A DNA stretch of 64,000 nucleotides from Marinobacter sp. F3R11 (GTDB taxonomy: Bacteria > Pseudomonadota > Gammaproteobacteria > Pseudomonadales > Oleiphilaceae). Positions 45,680 to 54,582 of this stretch are shown here, one piece after another. The stretch covers positions 48,173 to 112,172 of the forward strand of contig NZ_QOCH01000004.1 in assembly GCF_003318275.1 (NCBI RefSeq), given 5' to 3'. How positions within the stretch are numbered: the stretch's first letter is position 1; each line of letters begins with the position of its first letter. Made by a program: the position numbers and the translations under genes. The notes under the pieces are model-generated. The model was not told the origin of the DNA. It saw only the letters and a list, made by a program, of their open reading frames with translations, and did no database searches.

Positions 45680-47470
45680 CTATTTTCTGGCATGAGTAAC
45701 ACGCACTTCGACACGACGGTTCAACGCCCTGCCCTCTGCTGTGTCATTGCTCGCATAGGGCTGATACGCACCAACGCCTGACACCAGCATCACTGTGTCC
45801 GTAACGCCGCTGTCGATCAACGCATCCCGCACAGCTATCGCCCGGGCAAGTGATAATTCGCGATTCAGTGCATCGGAACCGGTACTGTCAGTGTGGCCAA
45901 CAATATTGATCGATTTCACTGTTCCCCGCTCCAACAGTCGCTGGGCAAACTGCTGCAGACGGGCCATGGCTTCTGGCTTGAATTCAGCGCTGCCTATATC
46001 GAAGAGAGTGTCGCTACCCAGACTCAGGACTTCTTCCGTATCTGGCGTTTGCAGAAAGCGATCAAAGCCGAGGGCGCCATCATCCGGCAGAGTACAGTAG
46101 CGACTTGACCCCGGGTTTACCGACTTATTGATATCCCCCAGATCTGGCAAATCCTCACTGGTTACCGCGAGAGTTTCCAGCAGGCGCCCCATGCTGTGGA
46201 GGGTATGAAGGCGGTTGATTTCCAGATCATACATACCGTTGATGTAGGCCCGCTCTGCCTGGAAATACTCATTTTCCGAATCCAGTACATCAAGCAGCGA
46301 ACGACGCCCGATATCAAACTGCTCACGGTAAGCAGTAAGCACTCCCTCAGCCTCCTCACGATGACGCGCCAAAGAATCAAGCTTCACTTCCAGATTACGT
46401 ACGTCGCTGTGAGCAATGGTCGCTGTCTGACGCAAATCAACGCAGGTTTTGTCCCGCATGCTCTCTGCCTGGCTGATACGGCGATCTGCAGCGCGCTCGG
46501 CCGCACGGTCACTGCCTCCGCGGTACAGGTTATACCGGGCCCGCAACTCAATGACGGTTTCATCCCCGTAAGAGCTCGGGTCTGTACGCTGATCGAAACT
46601 GTTATTATTTTTGTAGGTACCATGACGGGCACCGAACTCGATTGTCGGATAGCGCCCGGCTTTCGCCTCCCCATATGAGGCCTCAGATGCCTGAATCTCC
46701 TCAAATGCAGCAAACAGTGCCGGATTGTTGGCATAGGCCGTTTTAAGTACCTGCCACAATTCCTCTGGTACTTCCTCCGTCTGAACTTCATACGGGGTTA
46801 AGTGCTCTGCGGGAAAACGACCGACCAGTCGCTGGAAGCGGGCTGTTACACTCTGCAGGTTTGCAACCTCGGTCATTAAATTAGAACGGGCAAGGGACAG
46901 GCGTCCATCAATCTGCTGCAGATCAGCACGATTACTGACTCCCCGGCTAACGCGATCGCTCACATGGCGCTGCACCCGCTGATGGTTTGCAACGTTCTGC
47001 TGTGCGAGGGTAACCAGCTCGCGGTAACGGAGGACGCTCAGATAAACCTCGCTGGACTCCAGCGCTTTGGTTTCAGCCTCATCCAGAAGCTCGTAATAGC
47101 GTGCCCGACTGCTGTGCTCTGCTCTGGCGACGGCATTTCGCACCCGAAATCCATCAAACAGCATTTGGGTAAGCGACACCTCAGCGTAATTGCGGTTATA
47201 GCTACCGCGACCATCGTATTCACGGGCGCCAATGCCCCCGGCGGCGCTGACATCAAGAGACGGCAGATACCCGCCAAAGGCCTCGCGCTGGTCATGGGTC
47301 GAGGCCTGAAATGCATGCAGACGAATCTGCAATTCAGGGTTGGTCTCCAGCGTTTCCTGCACAACGCTCAATAAATCGTCTTGTGGTTTTTCTTGTGCAG
47401 CAACAACCGTTGCGGCAAGGCTTAAAGATGACACAAGGGCAAGTTTCGCGGCGAAGGGTATTCTGGCCAT
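45680..47470 (-). CDS. TolC-family outer-membrane protein fused to an OmpA peptidoglycan-binding domain
   Basis: The 596-residue protein has a signal peptide ending V-V-A-A. Residues about 30-430 are a TolC/AggA-type efflux domain with the two internal repeats (E-T-N-P-E-L-Q and Y-A-N-N-P-A-L) and the R-R-S-L-L-D-V-L-D-S-E-N-E-Y motif. A Cys-containing linker leads to an OmpA C-terminal domain (about 470-596: L-F-D-I-G-S-A-E-F-K-P-E-A, I-N-I-V-G-H-T-D-S-T-G-S, N-R-R-V-E-V-R-V). In related exporter operons a separate OmpA-like protein is sometimes encoded; here the two are one polypeptide. This would fix the exporter pore to the cell wall. It is the first gene of the adhesin operon. Confidence 0.93.
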   Translation of the reverse strand: MARIPFAAKLALVSSLSLAATVVAAQEKPQDDLLSVVQETLETNPELQIRLHAFQASTHDQREAFGGYLPSLDVSAAGGIGAREYDGRGSYNRNYAEVSLTQMLFDGFRVRNAVARAEHSSRARYYELLDEAETKALESSEVYLSVLRYRELVTLAQQNVANHQRVQRHVSDRVSRGVSNRADLQQIDGRLSLARSNLMTEVANLQSVTARFQRLVGRFPAEHLTPYEVQTEEVPEELWQVLKTAYANNPALFAAFEEIQASEASYGEAKAGRYPTIEFGARHGTYKNNNSFDQRTDPSSYGDETVIELRARYNLYRGGSDRAAERAADRRISQAESMRDKTCVDLRQTATIAHSDVRNLEVKLDSLARHREEAEGVLTAYREQFDIGRRSLLDVLDSENEYFQAERAYINGMYDLEINRLHTLHSMGRLLETLAVTSEDLPDLGDINKSVNPGSSRYCTLPDDGALGFDRFLQTPDTEEVLSLGSDTLFDIGSAEFKPEAMARLQQFAQRLLERGTVKSINIVGHTDSTGSDALNRELSLARAIAVRDALIDSGVTDTVMLVSGVGAYQPYASNDTAEGRALNRRVEVRVTHARK

Positions 47471-47589
47471 AAAATCCTCTGAACAGCACGCTCAGGCTGC
47501 TAGCACTGAAACGGGTGTGGTCGTTACGCGGGTTTGGGATATAAAGCTACGAACTTATTAAAACCGGATTACGTGACCCTAACACTCCC

Positions 47590-47630
47590 CAGGCACAAGA
47601 CTTTTGATTGCGCGACAAAACCTGTGCCTG
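47590..47630. promoter_or_regulatory. 8-bp inverted repeat in the divergent adhesin / regulator promoter region
   Basis: CAGGCACA at 47590-47597 and TGTGCCTG at 47623-47630 form a perfect inverted repeat with a 25-base spacer, inside the ~330-base gap between the exporter operon and the receiver-AraC gene. It could be an operator for the adjacent regulator. No other gene is seen in the gap. Confidence 0.4.
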
Positions 47631-47797
47631 CGCGCAGTATTTTTTGTACTATGACAAGCTGGTTTCGATGTCAGTAAATTTACGTATTCTTCAATAACTA
47701 CAACGCTTTGTAATAAACTCTGTGTACCCTGTGCTGTTAGAATTCGGGGCTTGTTCAGCCTGAAAAACCATACTGCAAGGAAGTGAAAGGGCAAGGG

Positions 47798-48559
47798 ATG
47801 GAGGCATTAGCACAAAAACGGATTTTGATCATTGAAGATGAAGAAGCTGACCGTATGCTGATTTCGGCCTATCTCCAAAGCCAGGGCTGCCAGCTGTTTT
47901 ATGCTAACGATGGTCTTGAAGGCATCGAACAGGCACGCGCGCGCCAGCCTGACATCATCCTGATGGATGCGAAAATGCCTCGTTGCAATGGTCATGATGC
48001 ATGTAAAATTATCACTCAGGACCCAAGAACACGGGACATTCCGGTCATTTTTATCTCCGGCATGACCTCTGCTGAGCAGCGAGTTCGAGGTCTTCTGGCC
48101 GGGGCCGTTGATTACATCAACAAGCCCTTTGATTTTAATGAGGTCAAGTTGCGGCTGGTCATTCACTTAAGGAACCGGCCACGCTCCACAGACACCAAGG
48201 AATCTCGAAAAAACGAGCCTCTCCCGGCGAACAACCTGCATGCAATCCTGTTTCACTCTGCCCGTGTTCATCTTCTGAAGTCACTGTCTTCAACATTGCC
48301 TATAAGTGAGCTGGAGAGACTGACAGGAACCAACAGCAAGAAACTGAATATGGCTTTCAAGGTATGTGCTGGCGCAACAGTATACGAATATCTCAGGGAA
48401 GAGCGGATGAAAGAAGCCCGGGCACTACTTCAAAAAACCAGGCTCCCGGTGCAAGATATCGCACACCAGGTTGGTTATAAGGACAGCGCAAACTTTTCCA
48501 CTGCATTCAAAGAGCGGTTCGGTTTATCGCCCAGAGAATTCCGCCAGCAACACAACTGA
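47798..48559 (+). CDS. response regulator with receiver and AraC-type DNA-binding domains
   Basis: From the ATG at 47798 the protein has 253 residues; a GTG at 47783 would add five. The receiver domain (1-120) has acidic pair E13-D14, phospho-acceptor D57 (I-I-L-M-D-A-K-M-P) and K in Y-I-N-K-P-F. A short linker leads to two helix-turn-helix units of the AraC class (about 160-253: I-S-E-L-E-R-L-T-G-T, V-Q-D-I-A-H-Q-V-G-Y-K-D-S-A-N-F-S-T-A-F, P-R-E-F-R). It is followed after 15 bases by a hybrid histidine kinase and diverges from the adhesin operon, which it may control. Confidence 0.9.
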   Translation: MEALAQKRILIIEDEEADRMLISAYLQSQGCQLFYANDGLEGIEQARARQPDIILMDAKMPRCNGHDACKIITQDPRTRDIPVIFISGMTSAEQRVRGLLAGAVDYINKPFDFNEVKLRLVIHLRNRPRSTDTKESRKNEPLPANNLHAILFHSARVHLLKSLSSTLPISELERLTGTNSKKLNMAFKVCAGATVYEYLREERMKEARALLQKTRLPVQDIAHQVGYKDSANFSTAFKERFGLSPREFRQQHN

Positions 48560-48574
48560 TCCCAGGAACAACTT

Positions 48575-51016
48575 TTGATACAGCGTCATTGGGTAGCCGT
48601 ACTCCCCGCTATTGTTGCGGCCTTATTTCTAATTACATCCTTACCCGCTCTGGCTCACGCAGATGCCAGCTCAAGCGCTTCCATAGACCTTGCAAAAATG
48701 CCGGACAAAAGTGAGCTCATCAGTGTCATGCTGGCGATCCCAGGCAACAACGAAATTCAAGACCTCAGTGACGCCCGGAGTTTTACAGGCTGGGTGCAGC
48801 CGGATGAAGACATCCTGGAGGCACCACGCCAGCATACAACTAACTGGTTGACAGCCTCACTGCACAACAGCAGTGATCAGGCTCTGATCCGGTGGCTGGT
48901 TCTGGAACCATGGCGGCTGAATCGTGTAGACGCATTCTTTCTCGACCCGGCTACAGGCGAAACCCTCTGGCAAAAAACCACAGGGCTGGCCACACCACTT
49001 CAGAACCGTGCCGTAAATAATGGAAAAACCATCATCCCGGTAAACCTCAATGCTGGTGAGACACAGCAACTATTCCTGAAAATATACAGCGACAACCTTC
49101 CATTCATCAGCGTAAAAAGCTGGGAACCGGCTTCATATACCCAAAGCCTCACTGAAAACCGGACCATCCTGGCGGCTCTTTTGGCAGGCATTCTAACGCT
49201 ACTGCTGGTTCTTGTTTTCCAGCTAAATGCCGGGTTATTGGTCACGGGAACCTGGCTACTAGCAGCCTTTGTTCTGGAAGCCGAGAAAAATGGCTTTTTA
49301 AGCAACTACTTATTGCCCTTTCTTGAAAGCTACGCGGTCAATCTGAGGACAACCACAGCCATGCTTTCGGTACAATTATTTCTGGCCACGTCAGTTTTCA
49401 TCCTGGGCCTCAATCATCAGCGGTTCTGGCGAAGATTTCTGCTTCTGACTTCTCTGTCAGTGGTCGTCTTTGCTGGCCTTACGTTTGTTGTCGATGGCGC
49501 AACTATTCGCAAACTGGGGATCCTGCTCCTATCCTCGTATTTGATCAGCTGGCCATTCATGATCACCCCAGCTCTACAACTAAGGCGCCCCGGCCAAAAC
49601 TCAATGCTGTGGATGCTACTGTTACTTTCGGCTTACTGGGCTACCACATCGTTCCTGTTGCTCGGCTACACATTCAATTTTTACTACACCGCCCATTTCG
49701 CGCCCTACCGCATTGGCATCGAAATTGTGATCGCTCTGACCTTGATGCTGACCTACAGTTGGCAACAAAAACATGAGATCAAATCAGCTGCCAAGGCGCT
49801 GGAACTGCAAGAAAAGGAAAGCCGGAAAGTTCTGGAGCAGACCGTAAAACTTCGTACGGAAGACCTGAACATGGCGCTCGAAACCGCTCGAAAAGCCAGC
49901 AAAGCAAAAGTGAACTTTTTGGGCCAGGTAACCCATGACTTAAGGTCTCCGTTAACCGCTATTCTGGGCTACGCACAACTGCAGGCCACCCACTCGATAA
50001 GCCCTCAAAAAGCAACTCAGGTCATTCAGGACCGTGCGCGTTACATGAAAGAGCTCATAGATGGCCTGGTAGATTATGCCCGCGATATCACAGCAAATGA
50101 GGATGAATTTCACGACATTTATCTCATCGCCTTTATCGACAATTTGGTCAACCACGCACACATCATCGCGCACACGCAAAACAACCGCTTCCAGCTAAAG
50201 CTAGAAACAGATCTCCCTACGGTAATTCGCTGCAACAGTAAGCAGTTGCAGCGCATTTTGCTAAATCTGCTGGACAATGCCGCAAAATATACAGATCAGG
50301 GCGAGATTTCCTTATCCATTGCATTGGAATTCCCTCAGGATGCTACACCGTCGCTCATTTTCCGAGTCAGTGACACAGGCCGGGGCATCCCCCCCGATCA
50401 ACTCAAAAAAATCTACACGCCATATTACCAGGGCTCAGAAAACAACCCTGGCTCGGGGCTGGGCCTGGCGATTTGTTTTGAACTTACAGAGAGCCTGGGT
50501 GGGACACTTCACCTCGACAGCGAGCCAGGAAAAGGCACTACAGCTACCTGTACAATTCCGTATATTCGCGGGGATGAGCAACTCGTAACCCCCTCACTCC
50601 CGGCTGTATATGAGTTTCTGCCAGTCTTTGACGCTCGGGGCCAGAAAGCATGGGTTGTGGAAGACGCTTCACAGATTCGCGAACTACTGGACAGCGAACT
50701 GACCGACCTGGGGTTCGAGGTAGAGCTTTCGTCTACCGCCGAAGGCTTCAGAGCCAGCGTATCCAGTGGTTGCAATAAACCCGCGGTTATTGTTACGGAC
50801 TACTGCCTGCCAGGAGCCTCAGGCGATGACGTTCTGAGAGCTGCAAAATCCCTGTGGCCGGATGTGCCGGTCATCCTGCTATCGGCAACACAGAACAGCA
50901 ATCCTCAACCCGCAGAAAATACCACCGGACGCTTTGATGCCTATCTATCGAAACCTGTGGATTTGCGGGAACTGCGCCTGACGCTTGCAGAACTCTGCAA
51001 CCTGACCCCGGATTAG
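48575..51016 (+). CDS. hybrid histidine kinase with 7TMR-DISM sensor
   Basis: The frame starts at TTG 48575 with AGGA eight bases upstream. No downstream ATG preserves the signal peptide (L-F-L-I-T-S-L-P-A-L-A-H-A), so TTG is accepted. Of 813 residues, about 30-180 form an extracytoplasmic DISMED2-like beta domain and about 190-400 form seven membrane helices. A coiled linker leads to HisKA with the phospho-His in Q-V-T-H-D-L-R-S-P-L. HATPase_c has N-L-L-D-N-A, D-T-G-R-G-I and G-S-G-L-G-L-A. The C-terminal receiver has E-D, D in V-T-D-Y-C-L-P and K in L-S-K-P-V-D. It probably signals to the upstream receiver-AraC regulator. Ligands of DISM kinases are often carbohydrates, but this one is unknown. 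Confidence 0.9.
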   Translation: MIQRHWVAVLPAIVAALFLITSLPALAHADASSSASIDLAKMPDKSELISVMLAIPGNNEIQDLSDARSFTGWVQPDEDILEAPRQHTTNWLTASLHNSSDQALIRWLVLEPWRLNRVDAFFLDPATGETLWQKTTGLATPLQNRAVNNGKTIIPVNLNAGETQQLFLKIYSDNLPFISVKSWEPASYTQSLTENRTILAALLAGILTLLLVLVFQLNAGLLVTGTWLLAAFVLEAEKNGFLSNYLLPFLESYAVNLRTTTAMLSVQLFLATSVFILGLNHQRFWRRFLLLTSLSVVVFAGLTFVVDGATIRKLGILLLSSYLISWPFMITPALQLRRPGQNSMLWMLLLLSAYWATTSFLLLGYTFNFYYTAHFAPYRIGIEIVIALTLMLTYSWQQKHEIKSAAKALELQEKESRKVLEQTVKLRTEDLNMALETARKASKAKVNFLGQVTHDLRSPLTAILGYAQLQATHSISPQKATQVIQDRARYMKELIDGLVDYARDITANEDEFHDIYLIAFIDNLVNHAHIIAHTQNNRFQLKLETDLPTVIRCNSKQLQRILLNLLDNAAKYTDQGEISLSIALEFPQDATPSLIFRVSDTGRGIPPDQLKKIYTPYYQGSENNPGSGLGLAICFELTESLGGTLHLDSEPGKGTTATCTIPYIRGDEQLVTPSLPAVYEFLPVFDARGQKAWVVEDASQIRELLDSELTDLGFEVELSSTAEGFRASVSSGCNKPAVIVTDYCLPGASGDDVLRAAKSLWPDVPVILLSATQNSNPQPAENTTGRFDAYLSKPVDLRELRLTLAELCNLTPD

Positions 51017-51047
51017 TCCCCCCGCTGGAATATTTGACCGAATACAT

Positions 51048-52298
51048 TTAGTGTGGAGTCGCAGTGCCCTGGCCCTGACGACTTACAAGTACCCGACCAT
51101 CACGTACCGACGCCAGAACCGGTTGCTGGCCCAGCAGCACCTCATAGGGTGATTGCCCCTGCAGCACCACACATCGGGCCGGCATGCCTTCAGCAATGCC
51201 ATACTCCTTGAGATCCATCGCAGCAGCACCGTTGTCGGTGATTAATTCCAGTGAGCGTTCAATCCAGCTCATACCCAGCATGTGGCAGCCATGTAATCCG
51301 ACATCCAGAGTCCGCAGCATATTGCCGTTGCCCAGGGGATACCAGGGATCACGAATAGAGTCCTGCCCGAACGCCACTTTCAGGCCGGCATCCAGTAGTT
51401 CCGGCACCCGGGTCAGGCCCCGGCGCTTCGGATACCCATCGAATCGCCCTTGCAGATGCAGGCTTTCGGTTGGCATGGACAAGAAGCGCAGGCCGGATTT
51501 CCTGAGCAACCGGAAAAGCCGGCTGCAGTATGCATCGTTGTATGAGCCCATAGCACAGGTATGGCTTGCGGTTACCCGGGAGCCATAGTCCAGGCGCAAT
51601 GCCTCTGCCGCCAGAACTTCCAGAAAGCGGGATTCCGGGTCATCAATTTCATCACAGTGAACGTCAACAAGGCGGTCATTTTTATGGGCCAGTTCCACCA
51701 GCCAGCGCACGGACTCGACACCATAGTCCCGGGTGAACTCAAAATGAGGAATGCCGCCAACCACGTCGACCCCCATTCTCACCGACTCCTCCATCAATTC
51801 TTTGCCGTTCCTGAATGACCAGATACCTTCCTGCGGAAAGGCAACAATCTGAAGATCCACTGTGTCAGCAACACGCTCCCGAACTTCCAGCATGGCTTTC
51901 AGGGCAGTCAACCGGGGATCTGTTACATCAACATGGGTACGGACATACTGGATGCCATGATCGGCAAAGAGTGCAAGAGTCCGTTCGGCCCGTTCGATAA
52001 CATCTTCGCGAGTCAGAGTAACCTTGCGCTCAGCCCAGCACTCGATCCCTTCGAAAAGAGTCCCGCTCTTGTTCCAACGGGGCTCACCGGCAGTCATCGC
52101 CGCGTCCAGATGGATATGTGGCTCTACAAAAGGCGGTGCCACGAGATTACCACCCGCATCAAGATCTCCCTCACCAGCATCATCAAAACCAGTCTGAGCC
52201 GAGATATCGGAAAAACGACCGTTACCAATGGAAATCCTGTATAACCCGTCGCGGCCCTGAAGCCGGGCGTTGATAATGTTACTCAATGAATGATTCAT
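51048..52298 (-). CDS. codA: cytosine deaminase-type amidohydrolase
   Basis: The 416-residue protein is a metal-dependent amidohydrolase close to E. coli CodA. Metal ligands are visible in E-P-H-I-H-L-D, V-D-V-H-C-D-E-I-D-D, A-S-H-T-C-A-M-G and G-Q-D-S-I-R-D-P-W-Y-P. The E in the H-C-D-E motif is the usual proton shuttle. It would convert cytosine to uracil and ammonia in the cytoplasm. The neighbouring cytosine permease supports this over other amidohydrolase roles. Its ATG shares one base with the stop of the regulator gene (TAATG), and it is the last gene of codB-regulator-codA. Confidence 0.9.
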   Translation of the reverse strand: MNHSLSNIINARLQGRDGLYRISIGNGRFSDISAQTGFDDAGEGDLDAGGNLVAPPFVEPHIHLDAAMTAGEPRWNKSGTLFEGIECWAERKVTLTREDVIERAERTLALFADHGIQYVRTHVDVTDPRLTALKAMLEVRERVADTVDLQIVAFPQEGIWSFRNGKELMEESVRMGVDVVGGIPHFEFTRDYGVESVRWLVELAHKNDRLVDVHCDEIDDPESRFLEVLAAEALRLDYGSRVTASHTCAMGSYNDAYCSRLFRLLRKSGLRFLSMPTESLHLQGRFDGYPKRRGLTRVPELLDAGLKVAFGQDSIRDPWYPLGNGNMLRTLDVGLHGCHMLGMSWIERSLELITDNGAAAMDLKEYGIAEGMPARCVVLQGQSPYEVLLGQQPVLASVRDGRVLVSRQGQGTATPH

Positions 52299-53032
52299 TA
52301 CGTCTCCTTATAAACATCTGCCGGCCCGGATTGCTGTGTCAGCAGGTGCGCCAGTATCAAGTCTTTGAACGTTTCGGCCACATCCCTGTCCCCGGGCAAC
52401 TCCCCGGCCAGACGGTGCATTCGGTTCCGGATAGTATTGCGATGGCACCCCAGTGCTTCAGCCATTGCACACTGATTGCCGCGATGAGCAAGCCAGGCTC
52501 CCAGAATATCGGCTGACTCAGGAAGCAGATTGTCCACACCCGGCAGACAACGCCGGATTGTTGCTTCCACCTCACGGGATCCGGCCAGGCTCACCAGGGA
52601 TTCTGCCAGTGAGTCCCCTCGGGGCCTTGAGTCTATCCGTTCCGACGAAACGACCGCCCGGCTGATAATCTCGGTGACCTCAACCATTGGAAGGGAGTAT
52701 GGCTGCTCAAACAGCGGCAGGGCGAGTTCATCCGCCAATTGATTCAGCACTCTGGGTAACTGGCCGATGTATGCGTCGCCTGTGAGTACCACAAGACCGG
52801 AAATTCCACATCCCTTGCCCTCATACAGGCACTCAGCCAGGTTGTCAGGGTTGCGCTGCCGGCCTATCCCGGTTACGAAGACCAGCTCCCCACCTTTAAC
52901 CCACGGCCGAAACGAACGGTTCTCCGCGAGATAAGGCCAGCGCACTTCATTGTCTCCGCCACAGTGGCCCGCCCGAAGCCTGATCGATTCAAGGCCGGCA
53001 AGTTCCGGTATATCCCGGCAGCGCAATGCCAT
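52298..53032 (-). CDS. PucR-family transcriptional regulator
   Basis: The 244-residue protein has an N-terminal PucR-type purine-catabolism domain (E-L-V-F-V-T-G-I, G-I-S-G-L-V-V-L-T-G, A-D-E-L-A-L-P-L-F). A C-terminal CdaR/PucR helix-turn-helix follows (M-A-E-A-L-G-C-H-R-N-T-I-R-N-R-M). Proteins of this class sense nitrogenous bases or their products. The gene lies between the permease and the deaminase with no spare bases on either side, so it is probably co-translated with them and controls the operon. Confidence 0.88.
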   Translation of the reverse strand: MALRCRDIPELAGLESIRLRAGHCGGDNEVRWPYLAENRSFRPWVKGGELVFVTGIGRQRNPDNLAECLYEGKGCGISGLVVLTGDAYIGQLPRVLNQLADELALPLFEQPYSLPMVEVTEIISRAVVSSERIDSRPRGDSLAESLVSLAGSREVEATIRRCLPGVDNLLPESADILGAWLAHRGNQCAMAEALGCHRNTIRNRMHRLAGELPGDRDVAETFKDLILAHLLTQQSGPADVYKET

Positions 53033-54316
53033 TCAGACTGTCCCCATCACCTGAGCTCGCCTTTCACGCACCCCGTCGCTGATCAACAAGACCAGCCCGA
53101 AACTGGCACCAGCAACCACAACCCCGATAATGGGTGCAATCCAGGGTGAGGTGTAAGCTGCAGCAGAACCAATAACATAAGCCGCCAGCCCGGGTACGTT
53201 GAATGCAGGCAGTTTTGTCTGCGCCAGGTCCGGGTATTGCCGTTTGTAGCCAATAAAATAGCTGGCCATGATCACACCACCGATAGGTGGAATAAATGTT
53301 CCAAGGAGAACCAGGAACGGAATCAGCCATTCGTACATCCCCAACACTGCCAGTGCAGTACCAATCGCCGCACCGCCGACTGTTACCAGCTTTCGACGGC
53401 GGGTACGGAGCATGTTGCAGCCTGCAACGGCAAAGTTGTAGACCGTATTGTCCTGGGTCGTCCACAGGTTAAGGAACAACATCAGAATACCGAGTGTTGC
53501 CAGCCCCTGGGCCACCATGATGTCAACGATATCGGCCTGCTGATAAACCAGTGCACCGAAAGCTCCAATCAAGGTCATCAGCCCGTTACCGAGGAAAAAT
53601 GCGAGCAGTGTGGCAATAACAGCCGTCTTCCCGCTCCTGGCAAAACGCGTCCAGTTAGTAGCCTGGGTTCCGCCACTAACGAAGGTACCGAACACCAGAG
53701 TAATCGCCGCAGCCACGGTCATGTCCTCTGAAGGCGTAATTGCCAGCAGGCCAGAGAGACCGCCGGCATCGGACGTTGCGATGGTCATGCTCACGGCGAC
53801 AAGAATAATCATCGCTGGTACCGCAAACCGCGATAGCAACTCCAGACCACGGTAGCCAACAAAAGCCGTGACACAGAAGCCGAACCCGAATAACACCATT
53901 AAGGGAGTGGTCCAGCTTTCAGGCAGGCCGGTCAGTTTAACCAGGAGAATGGCCATGGTTGCAGTTCCCCACGCGTACCAGCCAATTTGCGTAAAGCCCA
54001 GAATGATATCCGAGAGCTTGCTGCCGATTTCCCCGAAGGTGAAGCGGCTCATCAGAGCGGTATTCAGGCCGGTTTTCGCTGCAATATAACCAAGTATGGC
54101 CGCATAGATTCCCAGCAACAGGTTACCTGTGCCCAGAACAAGAAGCATGGTGGAAAAATCGAAGGCCACGCCTACGGAACCGCCAGCCCACATAGTCGCC
54201 GTAAAGAAAGTAAAGCCGAGCAAAACAAAACCCATGGACCAGAGGCTTTTACGCTGATCCATGGGAACCGGACTCAAAGGATAGTCCTGTTCCTGGGGGG
54301 TTGTCTGGGATGTCAT
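53033..54316 (-). CDS. codB: cytosine permease, NCS1 family
   Basis: From the ATG at 54316 (GGAG eight bases upstream) the protein has 427 residues with about 12 membrane helices. NCS1 features include the N-terminal P-V-P-M-D-Q-R-K-S-L-W-S-M-G-F and F-F-T-A-T-M-W-A-G-G-S. Further motifs are G-W-Y-A-W-G-T-A in helix 4 and N-W-T-R-F-A-R-S-G. The gene order permease-regulator-deaminase supports a cytosine substrate. The first 18 residues of a longer frame from 54370 are not needed. The TGA at 53035-53033 directly abuts the regulator ATG. Confidence 0.9.
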   Translation of the reverse strand: MTSQTTPQEQDYPLSPVPMDQRKSLWSMGFVLLGFTFFTATMWAGGSVGVAFDFSTMLLVLGTGNLLLGIYAAILGYIAAKTGLNTALMSRFTFGEIGSKLSDIILGFTQIGWYAWGTATMAILLVKLTGLPESWTTPLMVLFGFGFCVTAFVGYRGLELLSRFAVPAMIILVAVSMTIATSDAGGLSGLLAITPSEDMTVAAAITLVFGTFVSGGTQATNWTRFARSGKTAVIATLLAFFLGNGLMTLIGAFGALVYQQADIVDIMVAQGLATLGILMLFLNLWTTQDNTVYNFAVAGCNMLRTRRRKLVTVGGAAIGTALAVLGMYEWLIPFLVLLGTFIPPIGGVIMASYFIGYKRQYPDLAQTKLPAFNVPGLAAYVIGSAAAYTSPWIAPIIGVVVAGASFGLVLLISDGVRERRAQVMGTV

Positions 54317-54415
54317 CGCAATTTCTCCGTTTGGTGTGAACACAAACAGAGCCCGCAACCTTCGTGCCATACCCTGTCTGGGGCCTTCACGGTATAGCCG
54401 AACCCAACCTGAACA

Positions 54416-54430
54416 TGTGCACTTTGCACA
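54416..54430. promoter_or_regulatory. palindrome upstream of codB
   Basis: TGTGCA-CTT-TGCACA is a perfect 6-3-6 palindrome 100 bases before the codB start, nested in an outer ACATG...CATGT pair. It is a candidate operator for the PucR-type regulator. The rest of the 265-base gap shows no gene. Confidence 0.45.
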
Positions 54431-54582
54431 AACACCATGTAAAGGAACCCGAAGGCCCCGGCCTACAGACTCGTTTTAGTGCGAAAATGCAGGCCAAAGC
54501 CCAAGATGATGCATGCATTCCCATGGTGAGTCCGGGTTTAAATACGGGATATAAAAACGAGCGTCCAGGAGCGAGAAAGGAC

